Assembly: GCF_002368095.1 (NCBI RefSeq)
Contig: NZ_AP018227.1
Coordinates: 2,357,757-2,421,756 of the forward strand
Reading direction: 5' to 3'
Origin: Calothrix parasitica NIES-267
Lineage (GTDB): Bacteria > Cyanobacteriota > Cyanobacteriia > Cyanobacteriales > Nostocaceae
Length of the DNA: 64,000 nucleotides
In this document: positions 35,721 through 44,072 of the stretch, one piece after another
Position numbering within the stretch: position 1 is the first letter of the stretch
Layout of the letters: each line of letters begins with the position of its first letter
Notes under the pieces: model-generated
What the model saw: only the letters and a program-made list of their open reading frames with translations
The model's database searches: none
What the model was told of the DNA's origin: nothing
Position numbers and translations under genes: made by a program

Positions 35721-36263
35721 ATGTCTAAAGAAGAAGCGATAATTAAATTAATTCCAGCATTTAGGAAGCATGGATATGAAGGAGCTAGTTTAACTTTGCT
35801 TTCCAAAGCGAGTGGATTGGGGAAAGCGAGTTTATATCATTATTTCCCTGGTGGTAAATCAGAAATGGCTGCTGCTGTATTTGAGTATATTGGTGATGAT
35901 TTTAGTAATTTAGTGTTGAAAACTTTGCAGGGGGAAGAAGAACCTGCTGTGAAAATTCAAGCAGCTTGTGATAGGTTGGGAGAATTTTATGATTCGGGAA
36001 GAAATTCTTGTTTTTTAGCGATTATGTCCTTTGGTGAAGCGGATAAGTTGTTTCACCGTAAGGTTAAAGCAAGGTTAGAATTCATGATTGAGAGTTTAGC
36101 TAAAGTGTTAGTGGAAGCGGGTATTGAAGAAGATATTGCGAGAATAAAGTCGCAAGATGCGATTGGTCAACTTCAAGGAGCGTTGATATTGGTGAGAATT
36201 TTGGATAATACCGAACCTTTTGAGAGAGTTATTCAAGGTTTGGTGGGGAAGTTGTTGGGTTAG
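35721..36263 (+). CDS. TetR/AcrR family transcriptional regulator
   Basis: The protein has 180 residues from the ATG at 35721; a TTG one codon upstream is the alternative. The N-terminal helix-turn-helix covers residues 5-50 (FRKHGYEGASLTLLSKASGL, then GKASLYHYFPGGKSEM), close to the TetR signature. The helical ligand domain follows, with a LRR-type end RILDNTEPFERVIQGLVG. It is most likely a repressor of the divergent VOC-GST operon, released by a toxic ligand; two palindromic sites lie between the genes. Confidence 0.92.
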   Translation: MSKEEAIIKLIPAFRKHGYEGASLTLLSKASGLGKASLYHYFPGGKSEMAAAVFEYIGDDFSNLVLKTLQGEEEPAVKIQAACDRLGEFYDSGRNSCFLAIMSFGEADKLFHRKVKARLEFMIESLAKVLVEAGIEEDIARIKSQDAIGQLQGALILVRILDNTEPFERVIQGLVGKLLG

Positions 36264-36284
36264 GATTTTTGTTGTGAAAAGCAA

Positions 36285-36638
36285 CTAATTTTTAGGTAAT
36301 TTTTTCAATTGAGAATCAACAGAACTAATATAACTAGAATCATTAATTGTTTGAGCAGATAATCTTCCGGTATCGATTCCAATTTGTACTAAATCCTTTC
36401 CGCTAATTTCATCAAATAAAATTGCTGTTATCAGTGAACTATAACCAGCAACACCTTGAGTTTTAAATTTTCCTTGATAAGCAAGAGAAACTAGATTAAA
36501 TGGAGTAATCTTTTTTTGAACTTGGTTTTGAGTAATATTTAGATTTGAATTTGCAGCAGTCTTATTAGCTAAAACAGGTGGTGTAGTAGTAGTTGCGATT
36601 AAAAGAGTTCCAACAGCAGCAAGTAATAAGCGTTCCAT
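36285..36638 (-). CDS. Small exported hypothetical protein
   Basis: The protein has 117 residues, with a signal peptide of about 24 residues (MERLLLAAVGTLLIATTTTP, cut near VLAN). The mature domain PFNLVSLAYQGKFKTQGVAG, then SLITAILFDEISGKDLVQIG, belongs to a type often seen in cyanobacteria without known function. No cysteines or catalytic motifs are visible. It probably acts in the periplasm. It converges with the TetR gene with only 21 bases between stops. The start is the ATG at 36638. Confidence 0.75.
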   Translation of the reverse strand: MERLLLAAVGTLLIATTTTPPVLANKTAANSNLNITQNQVQKKITPFNLVSLAYQGKFKTQGVAGYSSLITAILFDEISGKDLVQIGIDTGRLSAQTINDSSYISSVDSQLKKLPKN

Positions 36639-36773
36639 AATTGCATCTCCAAGATTTAATCAGTTAATAAGTTTGTGTAATTCGATTTCTTTTCCTTGAT
36701 TTCTATAATGCTGTACCTATCTGAGACAGCAATAAATGCTAAATGAGAAGTCAATAAGAGGTTTATGAGAAAC

Positions 36774-37310
36774 ATGAGTAATTCTTCTTTTCCCCAGCGG
36801 ATTTGTGTGATTGGTACCAGCGGAGCGGGTAAAACAACTTTGGCTCTTCAAGTTTCACAAAAACTGAATATTCCCCATTTCGAGTTAGATTCGCTTTTCT
36901 GGGAACCGAACTAGGTAACTGCACCTCGGGATATTTTTCGTCGTCGTGTGGAAGAATCTTTGATTGGTAATAATTGGATTGTTGATGGTAATCACAGCAA
37001 AACAAGGGATATCGTTTGGGGAAAAGCTGATACCCTTGTATGGCTGGATTATTCTTTTCCGCTAATCATGAGTCGGGTTTTGTGGAGAACTTTTCATCGA
37101 GTAGTTACCAAGCAACAAATTTGCAATGGTAATTATGAGAGTTTGAAAAAAACTTTTTCAAAAGAATCAATTATTTTATGGTCGCTGCAAACCTACCGTA
37201 AACGGAAAAGAGAATACCCGATTTTAATTAACCAACCGGAATATTCGCATCTTAATATAGTGCGGTTGAGTTCTCCCCAAGCAGCGGAACATTGGCTATC
37301 AACTTTGTGA
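36774..37310 (+). pseudogene. P-loop kinase-like gene (FlaR/adenylate-kinase-like) with internal stop
   Basis: From the ATG at 36774 the frame reads FPQRICVIGTSGAGKTTLAL (Walker A at residues 14-22), then HFELDSLFWEPN, then TAG at 36912-36914. It continues in the same frame as VTAPRDIFRRRVEESL, NNWIVDGNHSKTRDIVWGKA and TLVWLDYSF to the normal end at 37310. Relatives have Trp where the TAG stands, so one G-to-A change (TGG to TAG) explains the break. Total length would be 178 codons, as in the family. The rest is well kept, so the loss is recent, or readthrough, a reading error or suppression could apply. Confidence 0.82.
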
Positions 37311-37311
37311 A

Positions 37312-37426
37312 ACCTCACCCTCTATTTACAAATAGATAAATCTTTCCCTCTCCTTATCAAGGAGAGGGTTTAAGTAAAACTTTCTTTCTCCCTCTCCTTG
37401 ATAAGGAGAGGGTTGGGGTGAGGTTA
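37312..37426. repeat. CCTCACCC...GGGGTGAGG palindrome, double copy
   Basis: It fills the whole gap between two convergent stops. CCTCACCCTCTATTTAC at the left pairs with GGTTGGGGTGAGG at the right, and two inner CTCTCCTTATCAAGGAGAG-type hairpins follow each other. It probably acts as a bidirectional terminator. Same family as 18906-18980. Confidence 0.75.
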
Positions 37427-37427
37427 A

Positions 37428-38255
37428 TTATCTTCCCGGAATTGTCACGTTAACAGTAAAAGGAACCCGATTTTTCTTATTTACTCCCCATCCCAACTCA
37501 CCAGTTAACTGATATTCTCCTGGTGCTAATTTTGATTGATTTTTACTCAGAGATTTCGCGACAACATAACGCTCTCCTTCAGCTAAAACGGTAGTATCGG
37601 AAATATTCCCTTTTTGAATTACTTCTTTCCCCTTCTTTAATTTCCAATCTCCCGCTACTATTGCGGATGCTTTACCTTTGTTGTTAACTAATAACTGAAT
37701 TTGATTAGTTTTGGGATTAACTCTAACGCTAGGGAAACTTAAATCTGGTGAAACATCACCTTTACGAACGTACAAAGCAACCCCGATACGAGGAATAATA
37801 TTGGTTTGAAGAGTGACGTTGGTTTTAGAATCGGTTTCCGTTATCGTTCCTTTTTGCAGGTTTTCTGTAAAAATCATTGTCCGATATTCACCATCGGGTA
37901 AGCTGGGTGGAAAGCGGACGATAAACCGAATATTCCGCTTTCTTGAACCTCCTACCTGTAACTCTCGGGGAGAAAATTGTAGATAGGGAGTTAAATCCTT
38001 GGGACTTTCAGATAAAGTTTTGAATCCGGTTTCTTTATCGTAGGTAAAGGGTGAAGTGTAAACCCGAGCGCGGAAATCTTCAGCATCTGTATTAGATACA
38101 GTTATTCGACCTTGAGCTTGTCCCCGTTTGACTTCGGTTTCAACCACCATCGGGGAAATTGAGATATTGGCTTTCGCGATTCCCGACAGTAAAAAGCTAG
38201 ATAATAAAGCGCTAGCAACGGGTAGTGAAAATTTCCTGATGGAAGCAAAATTCAT
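37428..38255 (-). CDS. PapD-like fimbrial/periplasmic chaperone
   Basis: The protein has 275 residues. The signal peptide ends near residue 29 (LLSGIAKA). The mature part is two Ig-like domains. NISISPMVVETEVKRGQAQG gives the first strand, and RITVSNTDAEDFRARVYTSP, YLQFSPRELQVGGSRKRNIR and FIVRFPPSLPDGEYRTMIFT are the G1-strand region and conserved core of pilus chaperones. The second domain has PFTVNVTIPG at its end. It would cap fimbrial subunits in the periplasm and deliver them to an usher. The subunit gene (38461) lies just upstream on the same strand, and the divergent 39530 gene is usher-like. Confidence 0.82.
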   Translation of the reverse strand: MNFASIRKFSLPVASALLSSFLLSGIAKANISISPMVVETEVKRGQAQGRITVSNTDAEDFRARVYTSPFTYDKETGFKTLSESPKDLTPYLQFSPRELQVGGSRKRNIRFIVRFPPSLPDGEYRTMIFTENLQKGTITETDSKTNVTLQTNIIPRIGVALYVRKGDVSPDLSFPSVRVNPKTNQIQLLVNNKGKASAIVAGDWKLKKGKEVIQKGNISDTTVLAEGERYVVAKSLSKNQSKLAPGEYQLTGELGWGVNKKNRVPFTVNVTIPGR

Positions 38256-38460
38256 TGATAATTTATATAGGTGATGAGTAATTTTACAGAAGCGAAAAAG
38301 ATATTAAAATATATCGGGATATACTGAGTGAATCGGTTGGAAGCTTAGAAACTCCAACAACCGATTGAGTAAAATTAAAATTTGATTATTGAGGGAACCA
38401 TTATCTTATTTGATTTGGTTCCTTCTTTGTTTGGAAGGATTTAGCTGAAAATTAAATCTC

Positions 38461-38946
38461 TTAGTTAGAAACAGCAGTTAAGGTTACTTCGTATTCATAA
38501 GCACCAGGAGGTACAGGTCCGTTACTCTGAACTTCCATATTTACTTGAAGAGTAGCTTCACCAGCAGGAACTTTCACAAAATTGGGACCACCATTGCTAC
38601 TTGCTGTGTCCTGATTATAAGAAACGAACGCTTCGGATGAACCCTGAAAATTTGCAGGTGCTTTTATTTTTCTTGGTGCGGCTACGCTTATATCATTGTT
38701 ATCACCAGTACAGGTAACCGTAGTTTCACCGCTGGTACCCCCTCCTTGTGGGGCCGTGGTAAGCCCACCAGAAAATTCACCAAGAGTACCAGGATTAGTA
38801 TCACTAAATGTACAAACAGCACCAACGGTACCGTTAAACATAATAGTTTCTTCAGAAGGTGCGGCATTTTGTGCTTGTGCTTTAGGTGCAAAAGCTACAG
38901 CACCGAGAACAGCGAAACCAGCAGTTAAAGCTAAACGACGAATCAT
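38461..38946 (-). CDS. Fimbrial-subunit-like exported protein with cysteine pair
   Basis: The protein has 161 residues from the ATG at 38946 (MIRRLALTAGFAVLGAVAFA), with signal cleavage near AQAQ; a start nine codons earlier weakens the signal peptide. The mature part begins with strand TIMFNGTVGAVCTFSD, has a second cysteine in TTVTCTGDNND, and ends VPPGAYEYEVTLTAVSN. The single disulfide and the beta-rich layout resemble spore-coat-U-type/fimbrial subunits. It is followed 205 bases later by the chaperone gene. The proteins at 17678 and 18226 share the C-terminal pattern but lack cysteines. Confidence 0.78.
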   Translation of the reverse strand: MIRRLALTAGFAVLGAVAFAPKAQAQNAAPSEETIMFNGTVGAVCTFSDTNPGTLGEFSGGLTTAPQGGGTSGETTVTCTGDNNDISVAAPRKIKAPANFQGSSEAFVSYNQDTASSNGGPNFVKVPAGEATLQVNMEVQSNGPVPPGAYEYEVTLTAVSN

Positions 38947-39529
38947 TGGAAATATAAGAATGTAAGTGAACATTTGTTAATGACAACTGAGAAAAAATAA
39001 CTATTTACTTCGTTTTATTAACTATGAAGAAATTAAAAACAACTCTCTAATTCTTCAATAAACAAAACCTGAAGAATCAATGGTAGTGTCCTGATAAAAT
39101 AGCGAAAATCTGATTTCTCCAGGATTAATTATGTGAAGCAAAGAAAAATCTCGATTTTGGACGAGAAACTTTTTCCTCAGTAGCAATGGTATTTAACCGT
39201 TTGCTATGAAACATACTGGCTTTAAGGAACTAAAATTGTCTTCAGCAAGATTACGCAAACGTAGATTGGATTAAAATTAGCTGAAAGCGCTATTATTCAT
39301 CGTTTTTAGTGAAAAAATGTGGTTTTCACGGATATCATCTAACTACAAAGCTGTTATAAAAGAATCGCTGATATTACTTATTTAGTCGCGATTATATTTC
39401 TGTAATATTACACCTACTTAAATAAAATTACTCTCGTAATGTGAGACTAAAATAATTAAAAGAATAATTACAAAAATATTTATTTATCTGGTTTCAAAAT
39501 ATCAGTTCCAATTATTATTAAAGCTTTTA
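38947..39529. other. Divergent promoter region of the chaperone-usher-like locus
   Basis: This 583-base region separates the minus-strand subunit-chaperone pair from the plus-strand usher-like gene. No gene, clear palindrome or known regulator site was recognised. Confidence 0.5.
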
Positions 39530-42289
39530 ATGAAAAGATTATATTGGGTACTAACACTTATTCCTATTACAATTATAAAAACGACTCCGAAAGCAATTGC
39601 TCAAACATCTATCAATATTTCAGAATTAAACGATATAAAATTAGATGATTCTGAAAATTACAAAACTCCTGAAGATTTAATTGAAAGGTTAAAACAAAGT
39701 AAATCTAAAAAAATACGCGATTTACGTAATTCGCTGTTAAAGGATATCAATAAGTTAGACAAACCTTTAGATATTCCTAAAAATATTTCTGATAGTTCAA
39801 TAAATATCGCTTCAACTAATTTCACTACGTTCCCCGTTGGCTTAAATGTCGGTAAACGCAATGTAAAAGCGAGTGTTTTAATCAAGGGAAATGAAGATGG
39901 TTCCAGAGCAATTGATTTTCAAAATTGGCTTTTACCTTACGATGCTGTTATTCAAACTTTGAAACTCAACGTTACAACTTTACCCGATGGACAGTTAGAA
40001 ATTCGTTCTCCAGGAATCGTCACTCGTATCAATCCCGAACAGCTTCGTAATGACTCGGAATTAGGATTGGTTTTTTCCGTTGCAGATTTACAAAGGTTAT
40101 TCGGGGTCAAATCAAAGTTTGATATCGAGGAATACGCAATTGTTTTTGATGTACCCTGGCTCAATAGAAGGAATAATAGAGTCGGACAAGCTGAAATTCC
40201 GGTCATTTTAGATGGTTTACCGCGCTTTCAACCGGGAAGTTTCAATATTGCAGCTGTCGAGCAAAGAATAGATGCTAGCGGTAGTGAAAATGGTTCGACA
40301 AATTTTAGAGGTGATTTTCAAGCTGTCGGAACTGCTTTTGATGGTTCTTGGTTTGTTCGTGCTAATCAACCAGATTTGTGGGATGGAGGAAGTTGGAATA
40401 TTTCGGAAGCTCAATATTTACGACAAACTGATAAAACAGATTATTTTGTCGGTTCTCAACCCAGTTTTTGGCAACGATTGGGAACTGGTGGAGATTATTG
40501 GGGATTAACTTTTATTCAACGTCAGGGATTTGAACCACCGCAAAATTTTGGTGGTGGAACTTCCGACCCCCGTCAAAGATTACAAGCGGATAAAATTGGA
40601 CGTACCGTTACCGGTAGAGCGGAACCGGGGACTTTAGTTCGGTTGGTGCAGGGTTTTGGAAATAACGTAATTGGGGAAATTTTGGTTGATTCTTCCGGGA
40701 TTTACCGGTTTGAAAACATTACTGCTAAAAGAGGAATTGGTAACTTCGTGGTTTTTCTTTATCCTCAAGGAAGATTAACAGCACAACCAGAAATTCGCGA
40801 CGCTCGTTTTACAACCGTTCCGGGACAAATTCCTGCTGGAGCTTCTGCTTGGGTTGTATCTGGTGGTTTACAAAGGGATTTTTCCGGAAATGATAGTTTG
40901 TTAGGGAATTTCTCGGAATTTCGCGGTGGTATTGCTAGACGTTTGGGTGTGTCGGAAACTCTAACGCTAGGGTTTGGAGGAGTTTATGATGAATCTTTGA
41001 GAGGTTTGGCTGAAATATTCTTTCGTCCAAAAAATATTCCTTTACAAGTAGCGGTTTCAGCTTTAGCTGGTGATGGAATCGATGTAATTTCCGACATTCG
41101 CTACGAACCATCTGATAATTTAATTGCTTCTTTCACTAGCGATAGACTTTCCAATCGTTTTAATGTTAATTGGAGATTATCGTCGGGATTGAGTTTGTTT
41201 GCGAATACCTCTAATCGCAACGCTTCAGCAGCAGGATTGCAATTTAACTATAGCAGTAAAAATTTCTATACTTTTGGTCGCGCTAGTTTGGATACCGACA
41301 GCAATTTACGATGGAATTTATTACAGCGTCTCGGAAAGTTGGGATTAAATCTCCAAGGAAATGAAATTGGGACTTCTTCGGAACTTGCTTATAATTTCTC
41401 TAGCGCTAGATATTCTAATACCGGAAGTTCTTTACTTTTAAATTACGACACCCGCAGCAATAACGGTAATAGCGACAACTTGCTGACTTTAGGTTGGCGG
41501 TATCGTTCGCCACAACGCGCTTTTGATGGTAATTATGTATGGCAAGCGGAGTTAAGCTACGGTCTAGGTTCTCAAGGTAACGGTATAGTGGCAACTTTAG
41601 GAACTACAGTTTTACCAGGAATCATGTTACAGGGAAGATATCAGGGAGTATCTTTAACTAGAAACGATTCGAGCTTTAGTATTAATTTAGTATCAGGGTT
41701 GAACTTACAGCAGGGAATTCGACCCGGAGATAGACGTTCGAGATATTTCCGTACTCAAGGTGGTTTGATGATTAAACCATTTTTAGACAGTAATAATAAC
41801 GGTAAGAGAGATTCTGGCGAAAAAATTTATACAGATAACTCAGACTTGCTATTAATGGTGAATAATCAATCAATCAAAAAATGGCGATCGCACGTGCAAA
41901 ACGACCGCATCAATGTACGTCTTGCTCCAGGAAGTTATCGTCTAGACATAGACCCAGCAGGCTTTCCGTTAGATTGGCAAACGAATAAAAATGCTATAGC
42001 AGTAGATGTTGTTGCAGGTAGCTATACCCCGATAATGATTCCCTTCACTCGCTCTTATACTCGTACCGGAGTTGTGACCAATAGTACTGGAGAAGCAGTT
42101 GCAGGTACGAGAGTAGAAGCTATTGGAAAAGATATACGAAAATTTTCCGTTACCAATGGTGCGGGAGTTTATTATTTAGAAGGTTTACAGGAAGGAGAAT
42201 ATAAATTACAAATTAATGGAAAATCTGTAGGGGAATTAAAAATAGAACAATCCGAGGAAGCATTTAAGGAATTGAATTTAAGGTATTAG
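39530..42289 (+). CDS. Outer-membrane usher-like protein
   Basis: The protein has 919 residues, with a signal peptide of about 25 residues (ends KAIAQ). Residues of about 85-245 form a beta-rich N-terminal region. The segment RTVTGRAEPGTLVRLVQGFG, then FRENI-like YRFENITAKRG and VVFLYPQGRL, resembles the plug/middle part of ushers. Residues of about 430-740 are long runs of alternating strands (a beta-barrel). The last part holds a Ca-binding-like LDSNNNGKRDSGE and a carboxypeptidase-regulatory-like domain (GEAVAGTRVEAIGK, VTNGAGVYYLEGLQEGEYK). It would secrete and assemble chaperone-bound subunits. The neighbours (chaperone and subunit) support this; the barrel topology is inferred. Confidence 0.7.
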   Translation: MKRLYWVLTLIPITIIKTTPKAIAQTSINISELNDIKLDDSENYKTPEDLIERLKQSKSKKIRDLRNSLLKDINKLDKPLDIPKNISDSSINIASTNFTTFPVGLNVGKRNVKASVLIKGNEDGSRAIDFQNWLLPYDAVIQTLKLNVTTLPDGQLEIRSPGIVTRINPEQLRNDSELGLVFSVADLQRLFGVKSKFDIEEYAIVFDVPWLNRRNNRVGQAEIPVILDGLPRFQPGSFNIAAVEQRIDASGSENGSTNFRGDFQAVGTAFDGSWFVRANQPDLWDGGSWNISEAQYLRQTDKTDYFVGSQPSFWQRLGTGGDYWGLTFIQRQGFEPPQNFGGGTSDPRQRLQADKIGRTVTGRAEPGTLVRLVQGFGNNVIGEILVDSSGIYRFENITAKRGIGNFVVFLYPQGRLTAQPEIRDARFTTVPGQIPAGASAWVVSGGLQRDFSGNDSLLGNFSEFRGGIARRLGVSETLTLGFGGVYDESLRGLAEIFFRPKNIPLQVAVSALAGDGIDVISDIRYEPSDNLIASFTSDRLSNRFNVNWRLSSGLSLFANTSNRNASAAGLQFNYSSKNFYTFGRASLDTDSNLRWNLLQRLGKLGLNLQGNEIGTSSELAYNFSSARYSNTGSSLLLNYDTRSNNGNSDNLLTLGWRYRSPQRAFDGNYVWQAELSYGLGSQGNGIVATLGTTVLPGIMLQGRYQGVSLTRNDSSFSINLVSGLNLQQGIRPGDRRSRYFRTQGGLMIKPFLDSNNNGKRDSGEKIYTDNSDLLLMVNNQSIKKWRSHVQNDRINVRLAPGSYRLDIDPAGFPLDWQTNKNAIAVDVVAGSYTPIMIPFTRSYTRTGVVTNSTGEAVAGTRVEAIGKDIRKFSVTNGAGVYYLEGLQEGEYKLQINGKSVGELKIEQSEEAFKELNLRY

Positions 42290-42595
42290 GGAATTGGGGA
42301 TTGGTAATTGGTAATGGGTAATTGAGTATTAAAAATAAATAATTTAGACGTAGGGTGCTGTGACGCTATGAAAATTAAGAAACGTAGTCATAATCTAATT
42401 ATAAGCGTCACGCACCAACAAGTACCTACGACAATATTACAGATCTTAGAAATATCATCGCTATCGTTTCAAGCAATTGGTGCGTGACGGCAATATCAAA
42501 TTAGTTTATTGTATGTAAAATTCTCGGTAGCCGTCACACACCCTACGTTATAGAAATAAGCTAAAGTAAGATTATTCTGAATTGAAAAAACTATA
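42290..42595. repeat. Nested GTGACG/CGTCAC palindromes
   Basis: TAGGGTGCTGTGACGCT pairs with AGCGTCACGCACC (about 42352-42418), and TTGGTGCGTGACGGC pairs with GCCGTCACACACCCTACG (about 42477-42548). They are members of the GGTGCGT family seen at 3410 and 4238. No gene is seen. Confidence 0.65.
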
Positions 42596-42839
42596 ATGTC
42601 TTCTCTCACCATCAACGACGCTTAAAAAAAATTTAGAAGAACTTATCGATAAAGTTTCAAAAGACGGTAAACCAGTAACTACTCAAAGCGACCGTGGTAA
42701 TGCGATTTTGATTTCAGAAAAAGATTGGTCTGCAATTCAAAAAACTCTTTACTTATTGTCTATTCCTGGTATAAGAGAATCTATTAAAGAAGGTTTAGCA
42801 ACTTCTATTGAAGAATGTGATGAGGAATTAAATTGGTGA
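42596..42839 (+). pseudogene. YefM/Phd-like antitoxin, frameshifted
   Basis: MSSLTINDA opens a Phd/YefM-type antitoxin, but a one-base loss in the run GCTTAAAAAAAAT shifts the frame into TAA. In the shifted frame the protein continues LKKNLEELIDKVSKDGKPVT, TQSDRGNAILISEKDWSAIQ and KTLYLLSIPGIRESIKEGLA to a normal end DEELNW. These are the usual blocks of the family. The stop overlaps the start of a toxin remnant by four bases, the usual operon layout. Confidence 0.8.
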
Positions 42840-42913
42840 GTGATGAAGAAGCGAGTCAAGATAAAATAAATTGGAAGTTAGTTTACACAAAACAAGCGCA
42901 AAAAGTAGATTGA
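42836..42913 (+). pseudogene. N-terminal remnant of a YoeB/RelE-type toxin
   Basis: A GTG start overlapping the antitoxin stop opens MSDEEASQDKINWKLVYTKQ, AQKVD, then TGA. INWKLVYTKQAQK is the usual first strand and helix of YoeB/Txe mRNA interferases. The catalytic remainder is absent. The toxin is therefore dead, in line with the broken antitoxin. Confidence 0.65.
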
Positions 42914-42987
42914 CTAGAACAAAGCATAATTCAACACCACAATAATTGCTAAAAAAATCTCCCCCATCTTCCCCCTCCAAAAAATCC

Positions 42988-43200
42988 CTAAATCCTCAAC
43001 TCAACCTCTTGCATATTATCCGAATTCTCATCAATCACAATTTCCCCAGATTCAGCATTTCTATCATTAACTAATAACTTATAACTTCCTTGCTGCAAAT
43101 TCTCTAAAAAGAAGATTCCCGCTCCATTAGTAACCGACATAGTTTTCTTAACTTTACCTTTTTTATCAGTAACTATAATTAGAACTAACTCGTCAAGCAA
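42988..43200 (-). pseudogene. C-terminal tail of a second usher-like gene
   Basis: The last 60 residues, VTDKKGKVKKTMSVTNGAGI, FFLENLQQGSYKLLVNDRNA and the end QEVELRI, correspond to the tail of the 919-residue usher-like protein (DIRKFSVTNGAGVYYLEGLQ, EGEYKLQINGKS, KELNLRY). Everything upstream is missing; at about 43176 it meets a headless GGDEF gene on the other strand. It is evidence that a second usher locus, or a duplicated one in opposite orientation, once stood here. Confidence 0.75.
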
Positions 43201-43628
43201 GAATAGATAGTTTAACCAACCTTGCCAATCGTCGCCGTTTTGATGAATATCTAGAGCAAGAATGGCAGCGCTATAAGCGAGAAAATTTACCTATATCGTT
43301 GATTTTGTGCGAAATAAAGGATTTTGAGTCTCACACAAATGCTTATGGAAATCAAAAGAGCGATGAATGTTTAATTGAAATTGCTCAAGTAATTAATAAT
43401 TGTGCTAAGCGAGCAATTGACTTAGTAGCACGCTATCGAGAACATCAGTTCGCAGTAATTTTACCTAATACCGGTGATGAAGGGGCGTTTTGTGTAGCTG
43501 AGTTAATACGGACTGAATTTGAAAAACTCAAGATTGCTAATTTAAGTTTGAATTTGGCTATTGCAAATATGATTCCTAGAAATAATTTAGATGCGAAAGC
43601 ATTGATTGCTGCTGCTGAGAATCGATAA
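43179..43628 (+). pseudogene. Headless GGDEF domain with degenerate signature
   Basis: The frame is open from a TAA at 43176 and lacks a proper start. It reads LTRQARIDSLTNLANRRRFD, EYLEQEW, then ICEIKDFE-like LCEIKDFESHTNAYGNQKSD, IDLVARYREHQFAVILPNTG and a normal end at 43628. This is a diguanylate-cyclase domain joined to nothing upstream. The GG(D/E)EF loop reads REHQF, so it could not make cyclic di-GMP even if translated (an ATG-like start is at 43299). It is the remnant of a longer signalling protein. Confidence 0.8.
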
Positions 43629-44072
43629 TTGGTAATTGGATATTGCTAATTTTGTCTCCTTACTTCTCTTTCATCTTCACCAGGTAAACTTTTAAGGTTC
43701 AGAAGCCCCCGGATTTATCCGTGGATGACAATTCCTATTCTTTCTTGAAGCCCCTAAATTCTATTTATGGGGTATTAATTACGAATTACGAATTACGAAT
43801 TACGAATTATACTCACACACCCTACACGTGTTTTATGAGTAATGAGTATTACCAATGCCCCATCCCCAATGCCTAATTACCCGATACCGATTACCGATGC
43901 CCAATTCCCCATGCCCAACTACCCATTACCAATTCCCCATCTTCTGCAAAAATACGCAAAATGTGCTAAAATTGTACCAAATAATGGCGATTATTCAAGC
44001 ATCATTTGGAATAATTTGGCTTTTTTTCTTATTTAAGCCCTAAAATTTGCGATTTTTGGAGTTTTTTAGGTT
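43629..44072. other. Gap upstream of gyrA with repeats
   Basis: It contains the 140-bp dispersed repeat (43677-43816), then CCCAATGCC/CCCATGCCCAA short tandem units (about 43855-43940) and the gyrA leader. The short open frames at 43842-44043 are made of these repeats. Confidence 0.6.
43677..43816. repeat. 139-bp dispersed repeat, copy 2
   Basis: It is nearly identical to 22086-22224, with the same two hairpins and four ATTACGA heptamers at the end. The high identity between copies 21 kb apart suggests recent spread. Confidence 0.85.

Noticed and set aside
38696-38965. Plus-strand open frame over the fimbrial subunit gene
   Set aside because: The minus strand has a signal peptide, cysteine pair and neighbour chaperone; the plus frame has none of these.
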